Under the pieces are notes generated by a model, which saw nothing but the letters and a program-made list of their open reading frames with translations, was not told the origin of the DNA and did not search any database. Positions 36,842 through 47,201 of a DNA stretch of 64,000 nucleotides are shown here, piece after piece (position 1 is the first letter of the stretch; every line of letters begins with the position of its first letter). This stretch comes from Scedosporium boydii (taxonomy: Eukaryota; Ascomycota; Sordariomycetes; Microascales; Microascaceae), in assembly GCA_002221725.1 (NCBI GenBank), contig NJFT01000045.1, forward strand, positions 62,001-126,000, read 5' to 3'. The translations under genes were made by a program, and so were the position numbers.

Positions 36842-38182
36842 TGAGTTGGCCACAGTCGGGGGAAGGGCAGTTGCCAAGCCCTACCCGGGGAGAGGTGTTG
36901 ATGACAATGAGGACGAGGATGAGTACGAGGATGAGTGAGAGTGTGTGGTGACGTGTAGATGTGGGTGGCCAAGGCGGTTGGAGGGGTTGAGGCAAGGATG
37001 GCGGGGTGCAGGGAAGAATGAGAGAAGAGGCTTCAGGGGCCGCTTTACGAGAAGGCGATGTCTCTGTGGATAAGAAAATGAAAAAAGACTGGTCCCGATT
37101 TCTATAATGAATGAGAGAAAGAAAAAGGACGGGTCAAGGGCCTAAGGTAGCAAGTGATGGTGGTGATGAGTGATGTTTAAATCGAGGACGATAAGGACAA
37201 GGCTAAGGAAGAAAAAAAATTATGGAGGCATATCTGGAGCTAAATTGGCGACGACCGAGATTTATGATTTAACTCGGGGCGGCACTACGAAGTACGTTTG
37301 CGCCTGGGGAAAATTTCCACTTGCACATGCATCTGTCGAGGCAGGCGAGTTCATACCCGTCAAGGTTGGCTTTGCTTGTTCAGATCGAGGATTGACTGGC
37401 TGCGGACAAGCTGGGATTAATCGAGATGACTCGACTTGTCATTCCTTCATCCTTGAGATGTTAGATGATGGATTTGATGCTTGTGCTTCTGCAGTTGCAG
37501 CCCACCCCTTGACCTGCCTGGAACTTGAAGGGGAAGCTGGGAAATTCCAAGCTTTGACTGGGCAGAATCCATAACCGTCGCCTATGTATTGTATACTTTT
37601 CCCCCTCATATTTATGTATATAGGATTAGGGTATTAGTACCTCAGACCACCCCACCATTCATCCCTCAAGATTCGAGTCCAGGTCTTTAAATGGCAGCGA
37701 ATCAACTTACTGCGGGGACGAGATTGGGTTCGTTCAATTGTTCCAATTCAATGTTCGTTGCTTCTTACAATGCAGCTTTGAAGCATTCACAGTCTCTCAG
37801 GGTGTCAGGTGAGTGATGACCCCGTCTATGGATGCTGGGCCAGGTTAGTGTAGTAGACACCTTGGTGAAGGGCCCTCTGATCCGCATTTCCGCGGCCAGC
37901 ATTTGGTTTTAGATCAGATCAATAGAGGCAATTGATGGCCAGACAACACCAATATTGTACAGTCTCCGTCTCTAATAAACCATCAAATCTAAGAGAGGCT
38001 CTACCTGCGACCTAATTTGCATCCTCTGTAGACCTCAATGCGAGTCCAGCGAACCAGTGACAGTGACATATCGAGTCGACGTTCTCCAGGACAACACCAT
38101 CAGAGTGTTTGGGAAGCTGTCAATTGCTCCTTGTTGGAGGAGAAGCGAATCAGTCTCTTGACCCCATCCCTCCGCGGATATC
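36842..38182. other. Intergenic spacer, divergent promoters of RPC34 and rhodanese gene
   Basis: No gene. A 133-residue ATG frame at 37173-37574 has no recognisable similarity. It contains one TACGAAGTA motif (37286-37294). Confidence 0.5.
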
Positions 38183-38940
38183 ATGCTGCGTTCTGCTGCG
38201 CGGGGCTCCCGTAGACTAACCACCAAAACCACCCGAGTTCCGAACCCGAACCACAAATACGCCAGTGGATCCTCCAACTCTCATTGCTGGATCCTGCACT
38301 CTGCAACATCAAGATCGCGTGCGCTGAAGCCCATTCATACCAGAAATCTACATACCTTTCCACCCAGAATGGCTACCACCCAAGCAAAAGAAGCCCCATG
38401 GTGGGCGGCCTTCGGCGAACCCAAAGCTAAAGTCGGCTCCGTCCCCGCTTCCACCGTCCTCGCAGACCTCGAAGCGCAACCCCTCGGCGGCCCCAATGTC
38501 AAACGGCGCTTCCTTCTTGTCGACGTGCGCCGGACGGATTATGAGGGTGGAACCATCGCCTCCTCGATTAACCTGCCCGCTCATACGATTTACCAGACGA
38601 GGGCGATAATATACCAACTTTGCAAGCAGGCTGGTGTGGAACAGATTATTTTCTACTGCGGTAGGCCTATTCCCTGGTGTTTCTATCTTAGCTTTAATAT
38701 GGAGAGTATTGATGATATGTAATGCTTCGAGCTTGGGTTTACTAACTACGGCTCCACCTTATAGGAAGCTGCGGAGGACGGGGACCAAGGGCTGCTGGCT
38801 GGGTGCAAGACTACCTCGACGAGGTTGGCGAGAAAGACATCAAAAGTGTGTATCTCGAAGGTGGCATCAAGGGCTGGGTCGCAGCATATGGCTCCAGAGG
38901 AATGGAATTCTTTGATGAGAAGGCATGGGCGAAGAAATAA
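38183..38940 (+). CDS. Rhodanese-fold phosphatase/arsenate reductase (CDC25-like, Ych1/Acr2/Ibp1 type)
   Basis: Two exons (38183-38660, 38765-38940) encode 217 residues. The rhodanese/CDC25 fold starts near residue 85 (FLLVDVRRTDYEGGTIASSINLPA). The active-site loop is CGSCGGR, a C-x5-R loop, whose Gly codon is split by the intron. The six-residue-plus-Arg loop fits CDC25-type phosphatases and Acr2-type arsenate reductases rather than sulfurtransferases, which have shorter loops. The substrate cannot be told from sequence. The first 62 residues are rich in Arg/Ser/Thr with almost no acids and look like a mitochondrial presequence. A second in-frame ATG at 38369 (MATTQAKEAPWW) would give a 155-residue cytosolic form like yeast Ych1. 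Confidence 0.78.
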
Positions 38941-39316
38941 TCTTCCAGCCCCGTCGGAGAGATTCTTACATGTTTTATATGGCTCTCGAATCTGTTTAGT
39001 GAAACGTAAAAACCCCCAAGAGCCTCTTTTTCTGGGTATCTGCCCTTTTCTTATTCGCCTCCAGCCTTCGTTCCCATGTGACAACTTTTCTTCCCCTTTT
39101 AGGGGCTCTCTCGAACCCTTTGGTCCGGACCAACTCATAAAAAATCGACCGCTGCGCCGAGTGCACTCTTTGAGAATCACCCAAATCCAAGTCGTGAGCC
39201 CGACATGATATGTGAGCGGCTCTTGCGATGGAGCTCCGTTCCTAGTTCGTGGAGGTCGCAGCGCGGGAACGCTCTGAAATCAAACGCCAAAAATGAAATA
39301 ACCCATAGAATTTTCT
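38941..39316. other. Convergent spacer between rhodanese and SmG genes
   Basis: 3' regions only; nothing else is visible. Confidence 0.5.
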
Positions 39317-39845
39317 CTACCGACCACCTCGGTCGTCTCCACCGATCCTTTCAAGCGCTTCGAGCATTACAACTGAGTTTCCACGGACAACCTAGATGCG
39401 CTTGGTTAGCATTCCGATCCCCACAACCTCGAAACTTCTGGCCAAGGGGATCGATCGATTAACGTACAACCATGCCAAGTCGGACCTTCTCGCCACCCTC
39501 CTTTTCTTCGATCGCCTCGTCTAGCACAATGTTTAGGAAGACCTAGGAACCACTCCTGTCAGCTATGACGACCCCACCAAACCAAGCCTTTCGGATTCGC
39601 GTGGGAGATGGACGCACATCGTAGCCTCGGAGAACACCAATCACCTTGCGGCTTCCGTTAAGTTGGACGAAGAGCCTCTTATCGAGGTACTGTAGTCACG
39701 GTGCACACGTTAGCGCGTCGATGGGAGAACAGGGTCGTTGGAAAGCGGTGGGGGATCTCGAGCTTCTCGAGGGGGGTGGGTTCATCACATCGATTCCGCG
39801 GCCGGGCTAATGTACCTTCTTGAGTTCTGGTTGCGCGGGCGCCAT
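39317..39845 (-). CDS. Small nuclear ribonucleoprotein G (SmG)
   Basis: Four small exons (39845-39816, 39689-39618, 39542-39468, 39391-39317) of 30, 72, 75 and 75 nt, all in phase 0, encode 83 residues. It is one subunit of the Sm heptamer that circles the U1, U2, U4 and U5 snRNAs. Sm1 motif: LDKRLFVQLNGSRKVIGVLRGYD. Sm2 motif: VVRGNSVVMLE, with the RNA-binding RGN. The starting sequence MAPAQPELKKYLDKR and the FLNIVLDEAIEEK loop are typical of SmG rather than LSm7. The exons are too short to stand out as reading frames; the gene was read from splice signals. It is divergent to NTR2 with 286 bp between start codons. Confidence 0.93.
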
Positions 39846-40131
39846 GGTGGACTATTTTTCTTGGATTGGCTCGAGATGGCGATTTACTCGTGGTTTTGAG
39901 GAAGGATGCAGCTACAGTTCAGCCTTGCTACAAGGAGATTTATGATATTAGGCGATGGTGGGAGTTGGTACCAAAGCTAGCTCCCGACACGCCATCACGT
40001 GTCGATAAGATAAGCAACGTCGCTACTACGAAGTAAATTGATCAACACCAGCCGTCCTCGACATTCATCTTATCTTCAATTCATCGCGAAACAACCCCAA
40101 ACGCCACCCACCCTCGATTCTGCCTTGCAAA
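39846..40131. promoter_or_regulatory. Shared bidirectional promoter of SmG and NTR2
   Basis: 286 bp separates the two ATGs. It contains a TACGAAGTA motif (40027-40035) and a CACGTG (39999-40004). Confidence 0.5.
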
Positions 40132-41685
40132 ATGAGCTCTTTCGCAGGAAGACGCAAGGCGCGCGTCATAAAAGTCGACGACGCTGATGAGCCGGAGGCG
40201 GGCTCTGAAACCACATCCCAGGAGAACGGGTCTACCCGTGAGTATTTTGCCCCACCACCCCGAGAAGCAACCTTGGTGCTGATATCTTTTTGCGGTTTCC
40301 AGAAGCTAACACGACATGAATAATATTTAGCTGCGCAAGCACCAGTGTTCTCAAAAGTGACTCGGAAACCTTTCAGACAGTCCGGATTGCGAAAAAGCAT
40401 AAATATCGAAGAAGCTTCCCTCGACGAGGAAAAGTCAGCGACTACGACGACAACAGCTGCCGCGACGACAAGATTAGCAGACGACGAAAATGAGGATACC
40501 GGGAACGTAGTCGTTCGGGGTTTCCTGAGCCGTGTGAACTCTACCAAGCAAAAAAAGCGAAAGTCGTCCTCGAGATTATCATTCGGCGTCCGAGCTGAGG
40601 AAGAAGGCGAGGATGGGGTCGGAGGCGCACGCACGCCTGAGGCCGCTACGCCGAAGAGAAAGGGAGATGGGGGGTTGAAGAAGGCCATCGCCTTGAAAGA
40701 TCTAGCCATGCGTTCCAGAGAGGAAGAGGACCGCCCAAGATATAGCAGAGAATACCTTCAAGAACTTCAGAGCTCGACACCAAACACACCAAAGGACACG
40801 TCCCGCAGTTCAGCGACAGAAGAAGACGAAGATATGCACATGGACCTATCAGAGCTCGAAGGCGCGGTAGTAGTTGACTCTGCCGAACTTATCGGCAGAA
40901 CAGCGGCGGCCGACGAATCCTCCGCGACGAGGATATTAACGGACGCCGAAATCCGCGAGAAGAAGGAACGGCGCGCTCGTCTGCGGCAGGAAGCGGAAGC
41001 CGAGTTCATCTCCCTCGAAGACGACGAGGAGCCCTTCACCATGAAAAAGGAGAAGGAGGCTACGCGTCTCGTGCGCGAAGACGAGAACCTCTACGAAGGC
41101 TTCGAGGAGTTCGTCGACGATGGCGGCGTAGCTCTAGGCCGAAAAGCGGAGCGCGAAGCACGTCGGCGGAAGCGCATGGAAATGGCCTCCCTCATCCAGG
41201 AAGCCGAAGGTAACTCGGAAGAAGAATCAGAAGAGTCCGACGCCGAGCGCCGCGCGGCCTTCGAGGCGGCGCAGTCTCGCGCCGGAATGGACGGACTCCG
41301 TCGCCCGACGCAAAAGCCCTCCGACCTCATGGTCAAACCCAAAATCACTCCCCTGCCCACCATGTCAGAGTGCCTTGCCAATCTGCAAAACTCCCTCCAG
41401 CTCATGGAGCGGGAGCTTGCGGCCAAGAGCAAAGAGGTTGCCGATCTGAGGAGGGAGAAGGACGAGATTGGCCGGAGGGAGGTGGAGGTACAGCGGTTGC
41501 TTGATGAGGCGGGTGAGAAGTATCGCGCGGCTGTGGCTGGGGTGGGGAGGGTGACGGATTCGCCGGCGAGGCAGATCTTGCCTGGGGAAGTGCTGAACGA
41601 GTTTGTCGCGGAGAGGGGGTTGGAGAGTTTTGGGACGCCTTCGAGGAAGAATGGGGATATAGATGAGGATATGGCGACACCTTGA
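40132..41685 (+). CDS. Nineteen-complex-related protein 2 (NTR2), spliceosome disassembly factor
   Basis: Two exons (40132-40237, 40331-41685) encode 486 residues. In yeast Ntr2 works with Ntr1 and the DEAH helicase Prp43 to take apart post-catalytic spliceosomes. The N-terminus MSSFAGRRKARVIKVDD and the following KPFRQSGLRKS, the RPRYSREYLQELQSSTP block near 175-195 and the central acidic/basic helices (ADAEIREKKERRARLR, then RREDENLYEGFEEFVDD type stretch) match the fungal NTR2/GCFC-associated family. A coiled coil covers about 390-440 (LQNSLQLMERELAAKSKEV). The first intron sits after only 35 codons. It faces the SmG gene across a short promoter. Confidence 0.82.
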
Positions 41686-42040
41686 TGGGGGCCTGTGTAT
41701 CAATAGATTACACGTTCAAATATCATATACCCGATTTGCATTTTTACAATCAACATTTCACACAAGCTCACGCTACAGAGCCTCACTGAGGAAGACGAAC
41801 ATTCCACAATGCTGGGTTGAGAGAAACCTAGTTGTAGCATATTATCTTATCTCGCAAAGCAGAATGATTGCCCAAAAGCCACCCTGACGCCGCCATGTGA
41901 ACCCCTTTCCCTGGTCGGTTCCATGGTTAATGATACAAAAACAAAAGAAAAAGAACAAAGCACTCAAACTACAAATTAAACCCAAATCCTGAAAAACATC
42001 ACATCTGACTTGACTTTCTTTTCCAGAACAACTTCAATCG
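41686..42040. other. Convergent spacer between NTR2 and Vps3844 genes
   Basis: 3' regions only; AT-rich near 41930-41990. Confidence 0.5.
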
Positions 42041-43287
42041 CTACCTCTTCGAGACACCAGCGCCAAGGACACCCGGGAGAGGCTCTTGGCCAACGCTGAA
42101 AAGAAGGCTGATGCCGCCAGCTACAACAGCGACCATGATGATGGTGAATCCAGCGAAAAGCGCAAACGGAGTGCTGACGTCAATCTTCTCGCACGTCGCT
42201 CCGGCCCAGCGCGTAATCTTATTCTGATCATCGAGGGTGCGCTTGCAAGAACAAACGAAGCAGACCGCGTCGTCGGTCTTGGGGGGCTCCGAGCCATCGG
42301 GGGTGTTCTCGTTGGACCACTTGTCTACGCAGAAGCCGTGGCCCGAGCAGTTCTTGGTGGCGGTGATGCAGCTGTTCCACGACTGGAAGCAGTTGGGGAT
42401 CGTACCGCGCTGGAAGGTGCCGGGGAAGACCTGGGAGGACGACGGGGTTTTGGGCTTGGCGGTCTCGGGGGAGGATTCGGAAAGAGAGTCTCCGGATAGG
42501 AGGACGGCCTCGGCTTGGCGGCGGCGGAGTTCGCTGGGATGGGAAGACCAGCTGTTGATCTTGGATTTGCGGCTCGATTCGGGGAAGAGGATGATGGTGG
42601 TTTCCATCTCGCCGGACTCGGCGTACCGCTGGAGCTTAGGGGTGGCCTTTTGGACGGCCTCAAGAATTGCGGGGAGCTGTGTAGGGGTTGTGGAGGTTAG
42701 TTGGGGAACGTAGGCGTAGACAAAATAAATAGAGGCGACTGATTTACCTTCTTGACATCGTATCGGATAATGGAAGACTGGCCACTCCAGCAGTTCTCAT
42801 CAAGGGGGTTGATAGCTCGTCCAAACTCGCAGGAGCTCTCCCGAACACCAACGGGGCCAAATTCTCCGTCTATGAGCTTTCGGATCGCCGCAGAGTTGGG
42901 GGCTTCATCGATAGTCAAGGTCTTCTTGACGCCAGGGAGAATGCCATCCATCCCACCATCCTCTAATCCCTCGAGGAGAATGAGAAGCTGGGAAGGGCTT
43001 TCTGAACCACTTTCTGAAAACAAAGGCGCCTGAGACCGGCCAAGAATATTAATATAGGAAACAGCTTCGTCGGTGTTAGGCAGGGAAGACAGCTCGTTGA
43101 GCGATGAAAAGTGCTGGTCGACGCCGAGTCGCTGCTGTAGGATCAACCTAGTAAGCTGCCTGGAGAGCTCGGGGGCACGGTCGTCATGCTGAGATGGAGA
43201 TCCAGATCGGAAGACGTAGGCATCGGCCTTGGGATGCGCAGCGGCAAGGCCGCAGAGGGAGGCGGCAACTGCTATCGAGAGTCTCAT
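42041..43287 (-). CDS. Vps3844/DUF3844 family ER-to-vacuole membrane protein
   Basis: Two exons (43287-42748, 42676-42041) encode 391 residues. A signal peptide lies at about 1-18 (MRLSIAVAASLCGLAAA). The lumenal part is about 330 residues. The conserved C-terminal module holds an EGF-like Cys set (NCFQSWNSCITATKNCSGHG, then CFVCSCKRT and GATCEKID) followed by one membrane segment (about 358-380, FALFAGFTIIMVAVVAGGISLLF) and a short cytosolic tail. This module is the family's diagnostic domain, named for a role in vacuolar sorting. The molecular function is poorly known. The start is the ATG giving a clean signal peptide; upstream frame extends without a better start. Confidence 0.78.
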
Positions 43288-44039
43288 GGCGATGGGTGTT
43301 GATAATTGCCCTGGTCTCGAAGGGATGGTGGATCCTAGAATGAGTGGGAATAAGCTTGGGATTTCAATGAAGCTGCCAAGCATCCCGAATCTTGATGCCT
43401 CCAGGCAACGTCACGTGATTTCACGGGATCCACCTGCACCCGTTGTACCTTGTACTTGGACCTCAATCTCCCACATTCACCTTCTCGTCACCACACACTT
43501 CCGCCAACGGAGTAGACTTGAACGATTAGACTCGTTTACGAACGTTAGGGAATTACTTGACATCCGAAGAGCGTAATGGGTAGCTCTGATGCCAGCCCCC
43601 CCCGCCCCCGCTAGGAGCATGACTCTCGGAACTTTTGGAGGGAACACCGCAACAAGCGTCTTTTGTCTTGGGCGAACTCCCTAACCTCTCTAATAGCAGT
43701 GTTTTATGTGCTTATGCATGAGATGGCATCGCCTCCCCGGCACCCGTGCCGTCGTGCTGCTTGACACAGTCTGCATTAATTTCCGGCGACACTTGCGTCG
43801 TTTCCAACTGATGAATGTGGCTCAAGCCTGAAGGCCTGCGTTTTCAGAGGCCATGTTGCCGCCCTGGCCTGCAGCCTAGTGGTTTGGTTCACGAATAGGC
43901 GCTGTACGAAGTAGACCTGCATATAAACGCAGGAACAAGGGTAAATGACTATATATGGAGCTCGATACCCATCGGGAGCAGCCCGAAAGGATGCTGCCAT
44001 CCTTTGATGTGACCCAACATTCTCTCTCAGATTAAAATC
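43288..44039. other. Intergenic spacer at left edge of the accessory-looking block
   Basis: No gene. It contains a TACGAAGTA motif at 43905-43913 and a C-run near 43600. Confidence 0.5.
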
Positions 44040-46141
44040 ATGCCCTCTGGAAATCCCATTACTCAAAAGACAATCGAAGATGAAGAATTGCGAGGAGACC
44101 AAACCCGTGAAGATGCCATTTCCGATGATGAAGAAGACGAACCCTCCGACGTTCTCGCTCAGCGGATACTCACAAATATGAAGACGAGTGTGTTCGACGA
44201 GTCTACAGACAAATTCCTTCCCGAGAATGTCATCGAGGAGCTCATCACTCGCGATATAATTGAACAAGTGTTGGGTTCCAAAGAGAGTCCGGGACTCGTC
44301 GACTGGATCCACGAGCACTCGAAGAAGCTCTTCGCCATCGTCATTCTCTGCGGTGTCGACGGTTCCGATCTTCTACAATCGATGCAGGTCTTCCGCGAAC
44401 ATCAATATACGGACGAAAAGCTACCACTTGAAGATTTCACTAAGCGATACAACTATTTTGCGAAGAGCGTTTGGGGCTCGTATATTAAGCGTTATACTTT
44501 CTTTAACCTGCAATGGGAATTCCTCGCCCCGGTTTTTGGATTACAGTATAAGTATGAACTTCATGCAAACAGCGTCCTGCCCTTTACCTACAAGGATAGG
44601 GCATCGAAGCAAGGCTCTTTCGGAACAGTATACCGCGTCGAGATCGAGGATGCGCACCGCAAAGGGGGAATCCCTTCATCTGTACGGAAGACCATAATTT
44701 CGCATTGACACACCTTATGCTAAAACAGCCCTAGGTTGCTATCAAACAAATTCGAATGGGGGCAGAGTCTAGAGAGGCTCAAGTCGACCTCGCTTGGGAC
44801 ACAGAAGCTCGTACGTTTGAGAAGCTTCGGGAACTCAACCACGCCAACATTATACCGTGTCTTGCAGCCATACAAAGGTCCCACAATCGCTACTTCATGT
44901 TCCCTTGGGCAGACGGAAACTTGCGAGAATTCTGGACAAACTATCGTGGCCCTCGGAACCTAGAGATTATCGAGCAGACCGTTAATCAGCTATATGGTCT
45001 AGCAGACGCTCTTGACAAGATGCATAACTACAACGTGTATCTCTCCCAAAATACATCTCTTAATGGCGGTTCAACATCAACTCTCGCACCCCCCAAGTAT
45101 GCGCTATTTGAGAATATCCGTCACGGAGACCTAAAACCGGAAAATATCCTTCGCTTTGCCGAGCATGACTTTGACCTAGGTACACTAAAGATTGGTGACA
45201 TGGGGCTAGCCCAGCATCATCTCATGGATACTTACTCCCGAGCTGCTCAATCTGCTACCAGCTATGGAACCGTGAGGTACCGAGCACCCGAGTCTTTCAT
45301 AAAGGAGCTCGACCAACCTAGGTCACGCCTAGAAGACGTCTGGTCCATGGGATGCATCACGCTCGAATTCATAGTCTGGATCTTGCGTGGCAATGAAGGC
45401 TTGGAAGACTTTAATAATAGCATCCAATGGCAGCAGCAACCGTTGTGGGATAGCATGCAATTATCCCCGTATTTCGAGATTGCTTATGATGGAGGGTTAC
45501 CGGGCGCTGTTCTCCATTCGGAGGTCCAACGATGGATTGAAGAGGTTCTGCCCCTTGATCCTGGATGCCAACGCGGCTCTGCAGTTGGCGACCTCCTCTC
45601 TATTGTCAAGCATAAGCTGCTCGTCATAGATTACCAACCGCCAGAAGGCAGATTTCATCCAGCTCCGTTCACACCAGCCAGCCGTGGTTTAGCTGTCGCG
45701 GACAATCACACACGTTCACCGCAGACAATTCCCATAATTCCAGATTCCAATACACCCGGTATTCGCACCACGGCTCGGGAATTTCGGGATCACATACAGG
45801 CAATCCGGGATAAGATCCGGCAGGACCGGAGATACCTCCTTGCCCCCACGAACGAAAACGTTCAACCACCACCTCTTGCTCAGACGCCGGGTTCTCCTCC
45901 CAGTAGCGCTGCTGTAGTCGGTATTCGGGCTTCTAAATCAAGCCAACAGAGCGATGTTCATGATGAACATGGAGAGGAAGACGGTGAGACTCCAAAGCCG
46001 GTTCGGCAAGATAGGTTTTACGCAGGTACTCCTTCACGAATCAGCCGAGGAGGTCATGGTAACTGTACTGTTATGCGCAAGATACAAAACAGGTGGCGTC
46101 AAAAGATATCAGAGATAGCGACCTCATGGTTTCGAAGGTAG
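44040..46141 (+). CDS. Fungal-type serine/threonine protein kinase, N-terminal extension
   Basis: Two exons (44040-44681, 44735-46141) encode 682 residues. Residues 1-185 are an acidic, helical N-terminal region seen in a family of kinases expanded in filamentous ascomycetes. The kinase domain runs from about 185 to 510: Gly loop GSFGTVY at 192-198, VAIKQ lysine K218, HGDLKPEN at 344-351 (HGD instead of HRD), DMG at 369-371 instead of DFG, and APES near 397. The catalytic Lys, Asp, Asn and Mg-binding Asp are all present, so it is probably active. The C-terminal 150 residues are disordered with a basic end (RKIQNRWRQK). The intron falls between the Gly loop and the lysine. The substrate is unknown. 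Confidence 0.8.
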
Positions 46142-46639
46142 GCATGCTCGCCAGACTATTTACACTCGTGTACTCCTCTTGCCTCTCTCCGATACAAGTT
46201 GGGACACTGGATATTATTACTTTAGTCCTTCTATAGCTAAGCCATAGAGTAAATAATCTTTCAAGGTGACAGAACCCATATGCTGCGGTCCCGGTCGTTC
46301 CCGTTGCTCTAATTCCTAGAATTTCACCAGGCGAATCCAGACAAGAGTTTCGCGGCCTACCCAAGCAAGAGCCTGCATATTGCTGACCAATTGGATTGAT
46401 ATTATGTGGACAGCGGTGTTGGAATATTGAACCTCGCACATTCAATTTCAATACTAGGTATATCGCCAGCCTTATGAGCGGGGTGTCCGGGCAGGCATAT
46501 TCAATAGTCGCGGGTGCGCTTGGCATGGTGCTTAAGACACAGACCATACAACCCTGCATATATTAATTGGCAAAGGGTTTTCGTACTCGCCAGCTAGGTC
46601 TCTACCAAGAGTTATTCCGCCGAACAATCGAGAATCGCG
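46142..46639. other. Intergenic spacer
   Basis: About 500 bp without a gene, the probable promoter of the following small gene. Confidence 0.5.
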
Positions 46640-47185
46640 ATGGTTTCTAGCATCGCAACGATAAGCGAGAGTGCGAGAGAGCCATCGGACGGTAACAAAA
46701 AGCACAACGATACGGCCGCCAAAAAGATCATAATCACGAGCTCGGGTTCCACCAGAATCTACATTCAAGTTTATATATTCAGGGGGACGCCTGACTATTA
46801 CCATAAACGCCATACCCTCCTCTATTTTACATCCCCCGATAACTCCGAATTTTACGAGACAATACACGTGCAACGCTTCGATGAAAAGAGCAATTGGGAG
46901 ATAGACCAACTCCACAGCAGGAAGGTGGACTGGGTTTTATCGGGCACCTACCGCAGCCATGTGAATGCTGGGGCGGTCATTGTGCCAAACGGGCAGGAAA
47001 TGAGGCCGGTAGATGTCATTGCCGCCGTGCCGCTGAATAGGGAAGGTGACCCGGAATGGAACTGTCAGCATTTTGTGTTCGAGGGTCTCCAGGCGCTTGT
47101 GGACGAAGGACTCCAGACCCAGGAATGGTACGACGTTGTCGCGGAGGAAATCGCAGAGAAGCTGGTTGACGGCGCACTGGGCTGA
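46640..47185 (+). CDS. Small fungal WNCQ-motif protein, possible permuted papain-like fold
   Basis: A single exon of 181 residues. I cannot assign a named family. The core is about 38-165: beta-rich segments (RIYIQVYIF, then RHTLLYFTS), followed by PEWNCQHFVFEGLQALVDEG and an amphipathic helix. Similar WNCQN/H-W/F motifs preceded by a His in an early strand occur in small proteins of filamentous fungi. A His (H58) ahead of a Cys followed by Gln-His (C142) is the order seen in LRAT and PPPDE proteins, which are circularly permuted papain-like folds with the NCEHF-type motif. Catalysis is therefore a hypothesis only. There is no signal peptide. Its stop lies 16 nt from the stop of the convergent HTH-phosphotransferase gene. 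Confidence 0.65.
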   Translation: MVSSIATISESAREPSDGNKKHNDTAAKKIIITSSGSTRIYIQVYIFRGTPDYYHKRHTLLYFTSPDNSEFYETIHVQRFDEKSNWEIDQLHSRKVDWVLSGTYRSHVNAGAVIVPNGQEMRPVDVIAAVPLNREGDPEWNCQHFVFEGLQALVDEGLQTQEWYDVVAEEIAEKLVDGALG

Positions 47186-47201
47186 TGACCTTGACCTATC
47201 A

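Noticed and set aside
36842..36877. N-terminal extension of RPC34
   Set aside because: The extended frame begins with TTG; the first ATG is at 36841.
37173..37574. 133-residue plus-strand frame
   Set aside because: It contains an ATG but no recognisable motif, and includes the intergenic TACGAAGTA motif. It is possible but unsupported.
37669..37680. B-box-like sequence of a tRNA gene
   Set aside because: The flanks do not form T-arm or acceptor stems.
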